From the NCBI RefSeq assembly GCF_023159225.1, contig NC_063170.1, positions 24,020,301 through 24,084,300 on the forward strand: a DNA stretch of 64,000 bases, read 5' to 3'. Position 1 is the stretch's first letter. Each line of letters opens with the position of its first letter. This DNA is from Perognathus longimembris pacificus (taxonomy: Eukaryota; Chordata; Mammalia; Rodentia; Heteromyidae). The notes beneath the pieces are model-generated. The model worked only from the letters and a program-made list of their open reading frames with translations, was not told the DNA's origin and did no database searches. The position numbers were made by a program, and so were the translations under genes. Shown here piece by piece: positions 10,413 to 20,497 of the stretch.

Positions 10413-12795
10413 CATATGGATTTTTCAGCCATGTCTGGAAGAATGCAGGACCCTCCCAGATTGTGCTGTGGGTGAATCTGGATAAGGAACAAAAGGAGGC
10501 CAAGAAGGAGGCAAGAGGTAGTAGCGGACTCTACTCTGAACCTCAACCACACAAGGTATGATATATATGAATTGTCACATTTTAGCTAACCATTCCACCT
10601 GAAATGTTCTAAGCAAGCACCAACTCTGAAAAGCCTTCTGATCTCCATTGTGACTGTCATTTCCTGCTGGGCTTTGGGGGTTCATGGGTTGAATGAATGG
10701 AGGAAGGGTGATGCTATTTCACCGCACACCTCTAGGGGGCAGCATTTAATTGCATTCTTATAACAGAAGGAAGTCATCTTTTCCTTGCACACCAGTAGCA
10801 TCAACAGGGAGGAAACACCCTGTTTTTTCTAGACCACTTTCAAAGACCACTCTTCTATTTGATTTCTATTATATATTTAACTATTCTTCAATTCCCAGGG
10901 ATCTACTTTGAAATTTTTCAATATTTCCTGTTTCTTTAACATGTTGTTGACACAGGGCAGCGTAGATAAAGCTAAATGATTTTACTTGCTCTGTTTAAAA
11001 AGGAAAGCTCTTGTGCTAACTAACCTCACTTCAACATGCTTTTTTTTTTAAGAGTCCAAATCCTCTAATCTAAGTTGTAAAACATTTAATATTTTGGATA
11101 CACGGTTGGTTTTAATGACCATCCAAAAGTCACTTTGGGTGGACAATGGGTGCTGCCAGGCTATTGTGTCTTGGCCACAAAGCCATGAGGTGGCTCTTTC
11201 TCTCAGGTCAGGAGGTCAAACTCCACAGCATTAATTTTGCTGAGTTCCTTTGTTATAAATAACAAACAAGGTCATTTATTTTCATTTTCTTGTTTCTAAT
11301 TGCATGCATCAACTCCTGAGGATGAACTCCATAAACAGGTGGCTAGAAGGCTGGGGAGCAGAAAACTTGAAACTGTTCCAGGAAAAGAGGGCATGTCCCA
11401 CTCTGGCGAAAGTTTGATGAGGTAGAGATTTAGTCACCGCAGGATATGCACCTGCACCATTACTCGAAAAGCAAACACTCATCTGGCATGCACAGATAGA
11501 TCTCTGTAAATCAGAGCAGATCATTTTGTGGCTAGTCCTTGGCTACTGTGTGATCAAAAGGAATTGTTTCCCATTTCTTAAGAAAAACAATTGTGATGAG
11601 ACTCAGTTCTTCCTTGATGATGATGATGATTGGAAACAATTTCATTGTTCTATAGTTATTAAAAATAGCATGCCATCTAAATTAAGCTGATCAGCATGGA
11701 TACTTACCAGAGAAAGGATGTCTTGGAGACATATTTATGTGCAGTTCTATATAGATCTGTCATGGAAGATTTCCATGTCTATCTGCCTAATGGTTTCTCT
11801 CCTTCATGTCCCCATAGTTATCCATTAGTGAAAAAATAAAATATGGGCTGACTCCCACCTATTTGCCAAGAAAGTCCTGGGTCTTCTCTCATTGTTCAGG
11901 CATGGTCTTTGTGGGTAGCACTGCAGGAGGCTTGCCTGCTGTAAACACACTGGGTTTCCTGATTTTCATTCTCACGTAAACCTCCACCCCCACTACCCAC
12001 TCTGTCCCTTTGTGGGGGGGGGGGGGGAATCTTTTTTCGCTTGAGCAAAATAAAAACTATACCCAGTATTTGTTTCTGGAGTGTAATTATAAACTTCATT
12101 GTAATTCTTCCTGGCTTTGATGCTTATCTCGAAGAGTTCAGTGAAAATAAATTGTTTTTTATGAAAGCAGAGAAACCATTTGATAAACACACTGTCCTCT
12201 GAAAATTGTTCCTGCAAAAGAGGTCATTCTTTCATTTTTAGAAGAAATGGAATATATTTTCAGAAAACAGGCAGGACAACAGTTTAGGGTTTCTGTGAAT
12301 ACAGTATTTTTTTTTAAGTTAGAGTGTAAACACACTGAAAATTACACACCTCTTGATTGTTTTGAGTGTATTGGTTTTGCAAATGCCTTTACTGAAGAAC
12401 TACTTAGGTTACAGGCAAATGCCTGACACATTTCATATTTCTGGGGATGAATTTTCATTTTAGTAATTTTTTGCTACTAGGGTTTTGAGGTTACTGTTCC
12501 ATAATTACGATATATCTGTCAGAACCTACGGCCATATCTATTCTTAGCAAAAGTAATAGCCTATGGAGAGGACCATTGGTTTATTTTATTTTACTCAGTT
12601 TGTCTTGATGGTACAAGAGACCAATATGACCAAAATTGGTTTTAGTAATAGGAGAGGGAGCCTCAGGTAAATAACTGAACATGTATTTATTATTATGAAG
12701 GAAAAGTTTATTTTTTTCCCATTTGCCCAAGTTTCTATTTTTTTTTCTCCACTAGCATTAAAAAAAAATCAAAATAGCTTGCGCTTTCAGAAAAC
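10413..12795. other. SINE-free gap, nothing recognised
   Basis: About 2.4 kb without SINEs. A G-run at about 12014-12027 may be prone to sequencing slippage. No gene or regulatory element can be supported directly. Confidence 0.5.
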
Positions 12796-12805
12796 AAGTT
12801 TAGAT

Positions 12806-13063
12806 TTTCTGGGTGCTGGTGGCTCATGCCTGTAATCCTAGCTACTTAAGAGACTGAGATTGAGGATCACAGGGTTTGAACCCAGCCCAGCAGGAAAGGC
12901 CTTGAGACTCCTAGCTCTGGTTAACCACCAGAAAACTGGACGTGGTGCTATGGCTCAAAGTGATGGAGTGATAGCCTTGAGCAGAAAAGCTCAGGGAGAG
13001 CTCCCAAGCTCTGAGTTCAAGTCCCATGATTTACCAAAAAAAAAAAAGAAGAAGAATAAAGAA
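12806..13063 (+). mobile_element. B1-Geo dimeric SINE
   Basis: The B1-like half (GGGTGCTGGTGGCTCATGCC) and the Geo half (GTGGTGCTATGGCTCAAAGT, then CTCTGAGTTCAAGTCCCATG) end in A12 plus GAAGAAG. The 10-bp duplication AAGTTTAGAT at 12796-12805 and 13064-13073 fixes both limits and shows that the dimer moved as one unit. Confidence 0.9.
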
Positions 13064-13073
13064 AAGTTTAGAT

Positions 13074-14075
13074 GAGAACTGAAACTAGAAATGACTGTAT
13101 TTGCGGATTGTTTTTTCACATTGTGATTTCTAGCTGCAAGTCCCCTCTTGTTGGTTTGTTTCAGATTTTGCACTGGTGACTTGTGATTGGGCCTTAAGGT
13201 CAGAATTCTTCCTCTACCATATATATTCACTACTGTGAGAGCCTGGGTAAGTCTTGATTTTAATTGCATACAGTTTAAACCATGAATATAAAGTGTTCAT
13301 TCTCTGACATCAACTCTTACATCTCATGGAGATGAATTACAAACACATCTTAAGAACCCAGACTGGATAGCATTGCTATGCTTTATGATTCAAAGCCAGA
13401 TTTGGATCTTAAACCAACTCCCAGACGTTTTACCAAGCTAATACATTAGCTGTTACTATGGGGATAGATGGGAAGAGACTTGAGTAGCTCTAGCCTTGTT
13501 CATTTCCACTTGGAGCTGCTGTTAATTTGGCTCCATTACATATTGCGAACAAGGATCATAATATTTGGGTAGGACTTTTCATCACTAAAACTCAAGAGAA
13601 TTAAACTAACTATAATGTTTTAAAGTGCCCTCTTCTTATTGGGCTAGAGGAACACAGAGGGGTTAAATTGTTTTCACAGATCCCTAAAAGGGAAGTCCCA
13701 GTAAGACTTCTGGTCATAAAACTCTGGTTATAAACAAAGATCTAATGCACTGCTCAAGCTATCTTCTGGCTTAACAAAGAATAATAAAATAATAAATATA
13801 AAATAATAAAATAGAGAAAAATTTCAGAATGCTGTCAGGATTTCAAGTTGCTTTTGCATTTTGTAAACTTTGTGTATTGTTTTCTCATTTAAAAAAAAGT
13901 GATTCTTGGATGATAGCAGTCCTTCAACTAGAAATCTCAAGCCAATAAAACTGATAGTTTTCAGCCAAATCACATAAAAGCCCTCAAGGAGTTTTCTGTT
14001 TTGGCTGCTGAATGGATCCTGCTGTCCTTTTAAATCAATACCTGTTACCACCGTTCAGCATTAATTCAAAGCATG
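13074..14075. other. Non-coding gap, nothing recognised
   Basis: AT-rich, without repeats I can name. An AATAAAATAATAAA run lies near 13780-13812. Confidence 0.5.
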
Positions 14076-14078
14076 ATA

Positions 14079-14107
14079 CACACACACACATACACACACA
14101 CACACAC
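14079..14107 (+). repeat. (CA)n microsatellite
   Basis: CA repeat with one TA interruption, just before a reversed ID remnant. Confidence 0.9.
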
Positions 14108-14130
14108 CTTTATATGTATATAGCTTTCTT

Positions 14131-14172
14131 TTTTGGTACTGGGGATTGAACCCAGAACTTTGCACTTGTTAA
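14131..14172 (-). mobile_element. ID-like SINE, 3' part only
   Basis: TTTTGGTACTGGGGATTGAA, then CCCAGAACTTTGCACTTGTT, is the reversed ID 3' half. The 5' half is missing. Confidence 0.6.
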
Positions 14173-14289
14173 GATACATTTTTTTGAAGAAGTTTCTTCA
14201 AGTTCAAGACTAACCCAGTATGAAAGAAGTCTTTCAGAGTTGCATTATACAAACAAGACAAACTGAATAAAAGACCTACAACATCTTAA

Positions 14290-14700
14290 GAGCATCATTC
14301 TAAACTTTTAAAGTTACCTTTAAGTAACTGTGCAAAGGGGTTTCAATTCAACTTGTCAGTTTGTGAGTACAATGAATCCTGACCTCATGTCACCCCTTTT
14401 ATTGTTCTCCCTATCTTTCTCAACCCCACCTATCCCCACAAGTTACATAATTCCATTTTCACATATATACATTGGATATAATGAGTGTTTTCTCTTACTC
14501 TTCCTCTATTTGTCTTCTCCCTTCCCCTTTATTTCCTCACAACATGTGCTTCATCTTTCCAGTATTTATTCTGTCGAACCATAAATTGTTCAAAGGAATC
14601 ACGCCATTGGAATCCTCCTTTGTATACCACACTTGAGCTAACTTGTTTGTGCATACATACATAGAATCCCATATATGTTTTCATATGTTCTAACAGTTTT
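14290..14700 (-). mobile_element. L1 3' UTR fragment, old
   Basis: TGTGCAAAGGGGTTTCAATT, then TTGTCAGTTTGTGAGTACAA, and later CATTTTCACATATATACATT match the copy at 16.4 kb. They also match the general plan of the L1 3' ends at 54.6 and 60.9 kb. The 84-codon frame inside is chance. Confidence 0.65.
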
Positions 14701-15159
14701 AATGAATGGGCTTCAGATCAAATGGAACTGTTAAAATTAGGCAGTGTTTCAAATATCATAGAGATACTAATCAGGTCAGTTTTACAAGAAACAAATACCA
14801 TCTTGGTTTAACCTACACAAATAATCTAACACAGCGGGATAAAAAAGTTCCTATAAAAGGTCCTATTCCCTCCTCTCTCTAAGGAGATTGTTCTTACCCA
14901 GTCTGTAAGTCTTGGATACACTTTTCGCAAATCCTATCATGACTAGATTCTCTGAAAATAATATTTCACTATAAAACATCCTGTATTCTTTCTCCTGTTC
15001 CCTCTTCTTCTCACTCTCTTTCTCCTCTTCTCTTTCCCTTCTTTTCCTGTCTAAACCTCCTTTCCATTTTTTTTTGTAATATTGTGCATTGAATTTTAGA
15101 ATCTTGCATTTGTCAGGCAGGCACACTACTGCCGAGTCATGAGTACAACTTTACTTATT
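14701..15159. other. Non-coding gap, CT-rich part
   Basis: Contains a pyrimidine-rich run about 14985-15065. No credible gene. Confidence 0.45.
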
Positions 15160-15408
15160 TTTGCTGGTAATTTTTCTGAGACAGGATCTCACTTCCTGCC
15201 CAGGGATGCACTTGGACCTTGATCTGCCTTATTTTAGGCGTTCAGTCCTTGCTGAAATGGACAGGAATGCACTGTTGCATCCAGCTTCCTTCCACTGAGA
15301 TGGACACGTGAAGACTTTACTCCCTGCCTGTCCTGGAACTACAAAACTCCTAATCTCAGAGTGCCAAGTATTCAGGATTACAAGTGTGAGCTACTGGCTT
15401 AATCTTTC
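15160..15408 (-). mobile_element. Old B1-like SINE remnants
   Basis: CTGAGACAGGATCTCACTTC and GGATTACAAGTGTGAGCTAC are reversed B1/7SL-type landmarks, too far apart for one monomer. At least two decayed units are likely. Confidence 0.45.
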
Positions 15409-15789
15409 TCTCTTAAATGAATATTTATTTATTGCAAACAAATCATGTACCAAGCACGATTCAGGTTTCTTGGAATCCTATAATAATCTCCCTGAAGTCT
15501 TATTTTATAATACCTTAGAAGTCAAACAACAGGGATCCTGCACACTACATATGAATTTGTTTATTAAGTTGCTGCTATTAATGGCAGTGATAGCTATGAC
15601 AGGATCTCTAGGTGACTGGGTGGGGTGTAGCCTCTGGGGTGCATACTTATGTGTATCTGTGTTGGTGTGTGTAGCACAATTCATAGTACTCTTTGAAAGC
15701 GTCCTGATGGGTCCAGTTGGGACTTTTCTTTCTCATTCAAAAGTGTCTAAAATAATGTCTTGCACATCATAGGTGCTCAAGAATATTCA

Positions 15790-16045
15790 AGGCTAATCTG
15801 GGCAGAAAAGTTAAAGAACACCCCTTCTCAACAGAGAATTGGATATGTGTTGGTGTGGGCCTGCTATCCTATGGTAAGACTAATGTAGATGGATTATGCC
15901 AGGTACTTGCTTGTGCAGGAAATGAGTCTCAAAAATGACCAGCAAACTACTACAGTAACCAAAAAGAGAGGTGGGGCTCAGTGTTAAGATTAGCTACCTA
16001 GCAAGCATGAGTCTAGAATTTAAACCTCAGTACTACCAAAACTAA
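15790..16045 (+). mobile_element. Old SINE remnant, B1- and ID-like
   Basis: AAGGCTAATCTGGGCAGAAA resembles the B1-half end. Further on, GTGGGGCTCAGTGTTAAGAT, then TAGCAAGCATGAGTCTAGAA, resembles an ID unit. Poor conservation. Confidence 0.4.
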
Positions 16046-16195
16046 TCCAAAGCAACAGAAAAAATACCCACCATATGTGTGGTGACAGCCTGGATAAAAC
16101 CATTAAGTAAATGATCAGACTTCCAAAATGTTTAGTGGTTTTCTCATTCTAAATGCCTCCAATGTACCCCTCTTGTCTCATTGGGTTTCTTTCTT

Positions 16196-16290
16196 TTCTT
16201 TTTGTCTTTTCTTTTTTGGTACTGGGGATTGAACCCAGGACATTGCACTTGTTAGGCAAGCGCTTTGCCACGGAGCTACATCCCAGCCCA
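16196..16290 (-). mobile_element. Monomeric ID element
   Basis: Reverse of an ID unit (TTTTGGTACTGGGGATTGAA, then GCCACGGAGCTACATCCCAG) with a T-rich tail and no Geo half. The 13-bp duplication GGGTTTCTTTCTT at 16183-16195 and 16291-16303 shows it inserted as a monomer. Confidence 0.88.
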
Positions 16291-16399
16291 GGGTTTCTTT
16301 CTTTCTTCTCTCCCAAATCAAACTCTCTATTCATATCTTTTGCTTATGTTACCTAAATTATCATAATAAAATGTAGTCTGATGAATATTTCCCTTCTTT

Positions 16400-16830
16400 C
16401 TTTTAAAAAAATCTTGTTATGGTCTTTAAGTAGTTGTACAAAGGGGTTTCAATTCAGTATGTCAGTTTATGAATACAATGCATCTCTATCAACATCACTT
16501 CTTTTATAACTCTCCCCCACCACTCCCAACCTCAGCCATTTCCTAAATTTTCCTAGTTCCATTTCACATATATACACTGAATATTATGATGTATTAACCC
16601 ACATTTCATCTTTTCATTCATCTACCTTCATCCCCTTGGTCTTACTCCCTTCCCTTTGACTTCCCCCAACTCCAACCTCAAGTTTCAGCTTCCTGATAAT
16701 CATTTTGTTAAACTGCCAAGTGTGTTACACCACTGGAGTCCTTCCTGCACATACAATATAAGGTAATATGTTTGTGTATATATGCATATTACCATGGGTT
16801 TGTTTACATATATACTTATAATTAAGATAT
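16400..16830 (-). mobile_element. L1 3' UTR fragment, old
   Basis: TGTACAAAGGGGTTTCAATT, then TATGTCAGTTTATGAATACA and CATTTCACATATATACACTG parallel the fragment 2.1 kb upstream in the same orientation. It ends in C-rich 3' UTR-like sequence. No ORF2 sequence remains. Confidence 0.65.
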
Positions 16831-17690
16831 AACTTCCACATGAGAGAAAATGTGTCTTTTGTCTCTCTGAGCCTCACTTAGTTAACATGATTATTGTCAC
16901 TTTTTCAAAGGTATCTTCATCCTAACAGGGAGGGGACTCCAAGGACTTGTAAACCATTTTCCAAGAAGCAGTATGGGATATGCTAGGCATTCCTACCTTC
17001 TGAGAGCTTCTTGGGGCAAGGTTGTTACTTCAGTTTGCAGTGCTCAATGCAACACATTGCCCGCATGCAATTCCCACTCCTGCAGCTAGTGGGATTTACA
17101 CTGCCAAGAGTTTTTGTGTGCCTGATCCTAGAGGTTTGATTACAACTTCAGGTTTACTTTCTGTAAGTTTGATTATACTTTTCTGCATCCTCTGTAATCA
17201 AGCTCAGAGTGCTCCAGATGCACGGTGGAGTGAGTATGTGAGTATGAGGTGAAGAATCCCAGAGTGAAAAGAAAAATGCAGCATCTTAATCTTTTCAGCT
17301 CTCCTGAAAAGCCTCACTGAGATGGGGGTGGAGGGGGGGCACCACAACTCTTTTCTGGTAGCCCAGGTCAGCAGGCTGCTCCTCTCCCAGGGCCAAACCC
17401 CTGCACTATACACCATTGTTAAATACTCACAGTGAAACTTAAAAGATGTTCTCTTTCTCCACAACAGGTGGCCACTGCAACCTCCAGCTCTGATTGGTGG
17501 AAAGGCCACAGGCGCCCAGTGGCCCAGAGAAAGGGCCTCCACTTGTGTCGTTTGAAGAACTTACTCAATAGGGTGTTGTCCTGATAATATCTCAGGGCAC
17601 TGCCAATTTGTGCAACCCGCTGGGCCATTAGGGAACTCTGCTGGGTTGTCAACATTAAATGGAGACTCAGAGGGGACCAAAGCTCTTTCA

Positions 17691-17737
<47 letters not shown>

Positions 17738-18549
17738 TCAGAGTCAACTCAGGGACAATGTGAGCATTTGTTCCTTCCTGAATACACACAGCTCTCGCAT
17801 GCAACCTCTGGACACAGGTTTTTGGGAAAAGAGCAAACACACACATTTTCACCTAATGAAGTTTATTTTCCCTGCTTGGTTCTAGAAAGATAACACTGAA
17901 TGACGACAGAAGCACAGGTGTCACTTGAGCCTGGTGTCCACTTTGGAAGACAGAAGAAATGTATACAAACTCACAGAACTGTTGCCTGAAAAAGTTCAGG
18001 CCAGCAAAGTGTGATCGAGTGATGGCACAGTGAGCGTGTCAGGGGCAATATTTCCTAATGTCTCCCCTCCTGTTAAATAAAAGTAGCTCAAAAATAACTA
18101 AACTGGGTAAAGAGACTAGGTCCCATAGCCTCTCGAATATTTTCTCCGGCCCAGGCTCAAGGCCAAACTTCCAAATGAACTCAAAGCAATAAAGCTGATG
18201 GGGTGGGGGTGGGGGTGGAGTGAAGCACAGTCTGAAGAAAGAAAGGGTGGAAGCCGGTGACTGCAGTTTGGGGAAGTTAATCACCCAGAACCTTTTTGGG
18301 AAAAAAGGGACATTCTCTCCAGGAGCAGTGGACGATCTGCCCAGATCCAGTTACCCAAATGCCTTTCGAATACAAACAAGAGCACTGGGAGAAAAGCAGG
18401 GGGAGGGGGGATCCCACACGAGGCTTCACCCAGGAAGCTTCAAGGCTGCCTCTACCTGTGAAAGGTCAGGCCCAACACCACTCTGGAAGCTAGGGCAGGA
18501 AGGACTTGAGAACCAACCGGGCCAGGCAACCTAGAGACACTCGTTCAGG
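16831..18549. other. Repeat-poor upstream flank of the TOX3 promoter
   Basis: No SINE or LINE is recognisable; only the (GT)n at 17694-17738 stands out. Frames such as the 112-codon one at 17204-17542 (minus) and the 104-codon one at 18220-18534 (plus) have no recognisable domain. A divergent non-coding transcript is possible, but nothing in the sequence proves it. Confidence 0.5.
17694..17738 (+). repeat. (GT)n microsatellite
   Basis: About 22 GT units, the only simple repeat of note in the upstream repeat-poor zone. Confidence 0.95.
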
Positions 18550-18944
18550 TCAGCTGTGGGTGGGGTGGGGGACTAGGTGTGCCTACACAGGGAGCTTTCG
18601 GGATGCAGGGCGGGAAGGCCAGAGGAGACAGGTCAGGAAAGAAAGTGGGCTTGAGAGCAGTGCAGGAATAAGGGGTGCGCAGGGAATGGACGGCGGTGGG
18701 ATGCTGGGGCCCAGCGGACTTCGGGAGGGTGGGGCGCCCGGGGCACTGCGCTGTCGGGGCGGCCGAGCAGAGGAGGAGCACCGAGAAGCCTCGGGGACAA
18801 AGAGGACCTAAGAGGGAAGGGGGGAGAGGTGGGAAGGAGAGGGGCCCGGCCGAGGCGCGGCGGCGGGGCGGCGGGGCGGGCGAGGGCTGCCAGGCGCGCG
18901 GGGCGGCGAGGGTGCTTGAGGGCCCGCGTGGGGCCGGGGTCGGC

Positions 18945-18975
18945 GGGGCGGGGCACCACGGGGCGGGGCGGGGCC
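18945..18975 (+). promoter_or_regulatory. Cluster of Sp1/KLF-type GC boxes
   Basis: GGGGCGGGG at 18945-18953, then overlapping GGGGCGGGGC units at 18960-18975, about 570-600 bases 5' of the TOX3 start codon. Binding by Sp/KLF factors is inferred from the motif only. Confidence 0.65.
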
Positions 18976-19547
18976 GGGAGCCGGGAGGCGGCGGAGCCGG
19001 GGAGCGCACCGGCGGGGCGGGCGGCGCGCCAGCTGCCCGCGGTGGGAGGGGCGGAGCGGCGGCGGCAGCGCGGGGAGGGGACCGGCGGCGGAGGCAGGAG
19101 GGGGAGCGGGAGGGGAGGGGCCGGGCCCCTTGTCTCCGCAGCTCCTCTCCTCAGTCCGCCCGGGGAGGAGGAGGAGCGGGGCCAGCCGCCGCCGCTGTCC
19201 CAGCCTCGCCCCGGCGCACCTGAGCTGGTCGCGCCGCCCCGGGGTCCCTGCGTTACGCCCCGCGCTCCGGGCGCCCGGCCCGCGCGCAGGCAGCCTCGGT
19301 GCCCCGGCGGGGCGCGCGTCCCACGGGCTGCCTCCGGCCCTCCGGCGGCTCGCGTGGCCGCGCCTTTGTGTGCGGCGGCCGAGGCTCCCGGGCTCCTCGT
19401 TGAGCGCTGGGCGCGACGCCCTTCCAGCCCCGCGTCCTGCGCGCTGTCCCCGGGCGCCCCCGACGGTGGATCTAGCGGCTGCGAAGAGGCGGGCACCAGC
19501 TCCTGAGAGCCTCAGCCTCAGTCCCCGGCCCCGGGCCCGGCTCCGGC

Positions 19548-19634
19548 ATGGATGTGAGGTTCTACCCAGCGGCGGCCGGAGATCCCGCCGGCCTGGACTT
19601 CGCGCAGTGCCTGGGGTACTACGGATACAGCAAG
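19548..19634 (+). CDS. TOX3: TOX3 coding exon 1 (partial gene)
   Basis: This 29-codon exon starts [15 protein letters not shown] and ends CLGYYGYSK, which matches the known N terminus of mammalian TOX3. TOX3 is a nuclear HMG-box protein of the TOX family, linked in the literature to calcium-dependent transcription with CREB and CITED1 and to neuronal survival; its locus is a breast-cancer risk region in humans. The HMG box and glutamine-rich tail lie in later exons beyond this window. The ATG has G at -3 and G at +4, a good Kozak context. The exon ends CAAG before GTGACC (donor GT at 19635-19636), leaving phase 0, so the next exon should continue with the FGNNN- or LGNNN-type sequence. The open frame runs on past the donor to 19952, but that extension is intronic. 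The alternative short TOX3 N terminus known from human was not found. Confidence 0.95.
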
Positions 19635-20480
19635 GTGACCGGGGCGGGCCGAGGCTGGGGGACTGGGGCCGGGGGCACCTCTCCATCCCGGGCGCGCCCC
19701 AGCCCGCCGCCGCCTGCACTTTCTTTCCCTCTTTGCTCCCATCCACTCCTTTCCCGGTGCGCTCTCGGCTCCGTCCAACTCTCCGGGTCTTGGCCCGCGG
19801 CGCCCTCCCAGCCCGCGTCCGTGTCTCTGCCCTCCCTGGCCTCCACTCTGCCCCCAGCTCTCCTTGGCCGCCCCTGCGCGGAGCGCAGCCGAGCGCGGAG
19901 GGGCCCCGCGCGGGCTTCTTTGTTGCTGTTGTTATTAGTAAACACGTCGTAGCCCCCCGCGAGTGAGAGGGGTGGGGGGACGACGCCGGGGTCCCCGATC
20001 GCGCAGTCGATGATCTCGTTCCCCTCCCCGAGCTCCATCGCGGTCCCCACCCACTCGAGGGCGTCCCGGGGCCGCCGGGGAAGGGAAGGAACAAACTTTT
20101 TGAGCGTGCCTGCACCGGGCGGGGCGGGGCGCAGGGGTGTGCCGGCGCGCGGCACCCCCGCAGGTGGCCCTCGCTGCCTTTTCGCGGGAGCTGTTAGGAC
20201 TTAACGAAGGAAGGCGCCCGCTCCCTCCAGGCTTAGCGCAAGTGGTTTCTCACCTTTCATGTTTTTCGAGGAGGGATAGGTTTTGCTTAAAGGTGGTGGT
20301 GGGGGGGGGGTGGGATCCAGAGTTGCAGAATCCACACTGCGCCCCAGTCCATCCCACCTCGCGCCTGTTCCCCTGTACCAACTTCGAAGGCCCTGGGTTT
20401 CAGGTGGCCGAAGGTGGATCCCGGGCGGGCAGTGGCTCCGCGCTGTGCCTGGCATCTCGGTACTCTGTCCTCGCTGAAGT

Positions 20481-20497
20481 CCCCCCCCCCCCCCCCC
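20481..20497 (+). repeat. C17 homopolymer
   Basis: Uninterrupted run of 17 C at the downstream edge of the CpG island. The exact length is unreliable in most sequencing. Confidence 0.9.

Larger units (their letters stand above)
18550..20250. promoter_or_regulatory. TOX3: TOX3 CpG island promoter
   Basis: The base composition jumps to very high G+C with dense CpG from about 18.6 kb to 20.2 kb, surrounding the first coding exon. GC boxes of the GGGGCGGGG type occur at 18945-18953, repeatedly across 18960-18975, and near 20117-20135. I see no convincing TATA box, which fits a dispersed CpG-type promoter. The transcription start cannot be placed from sequence alone but should lie 5' of 19548. 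Long open frames on both strands here (up to 435 codons) reflect the lack of AT-rich stop codons and are not genes. Confidence 0.9.

Noticed and set aside
15308..15772. 154-codon + strand frame
   Set aside because: It starts in a decayed B1-like repeat and has no domain, CpG promoter or splice context. A long chance frame is the simpler reading.
19635..19952. Continuation of the TOX3 exon 1 frame beyond codon 29
   Set aside because: The known protein leaves this frame exactly at a GT donor, and the rest is low-complexity Pro/Ser/Ala sequence.
18633..20115. Very long open frames on the minus strand across the CpG island (up to 435 codons, Arg/Pro/Gly-rich)
   Set aside because: GC-rich DNA has few stop codons. 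The frames overlap each other on both strands, are low-complexity and match no family I know; the real coding sequence there is TOX3 exon 1 on +.
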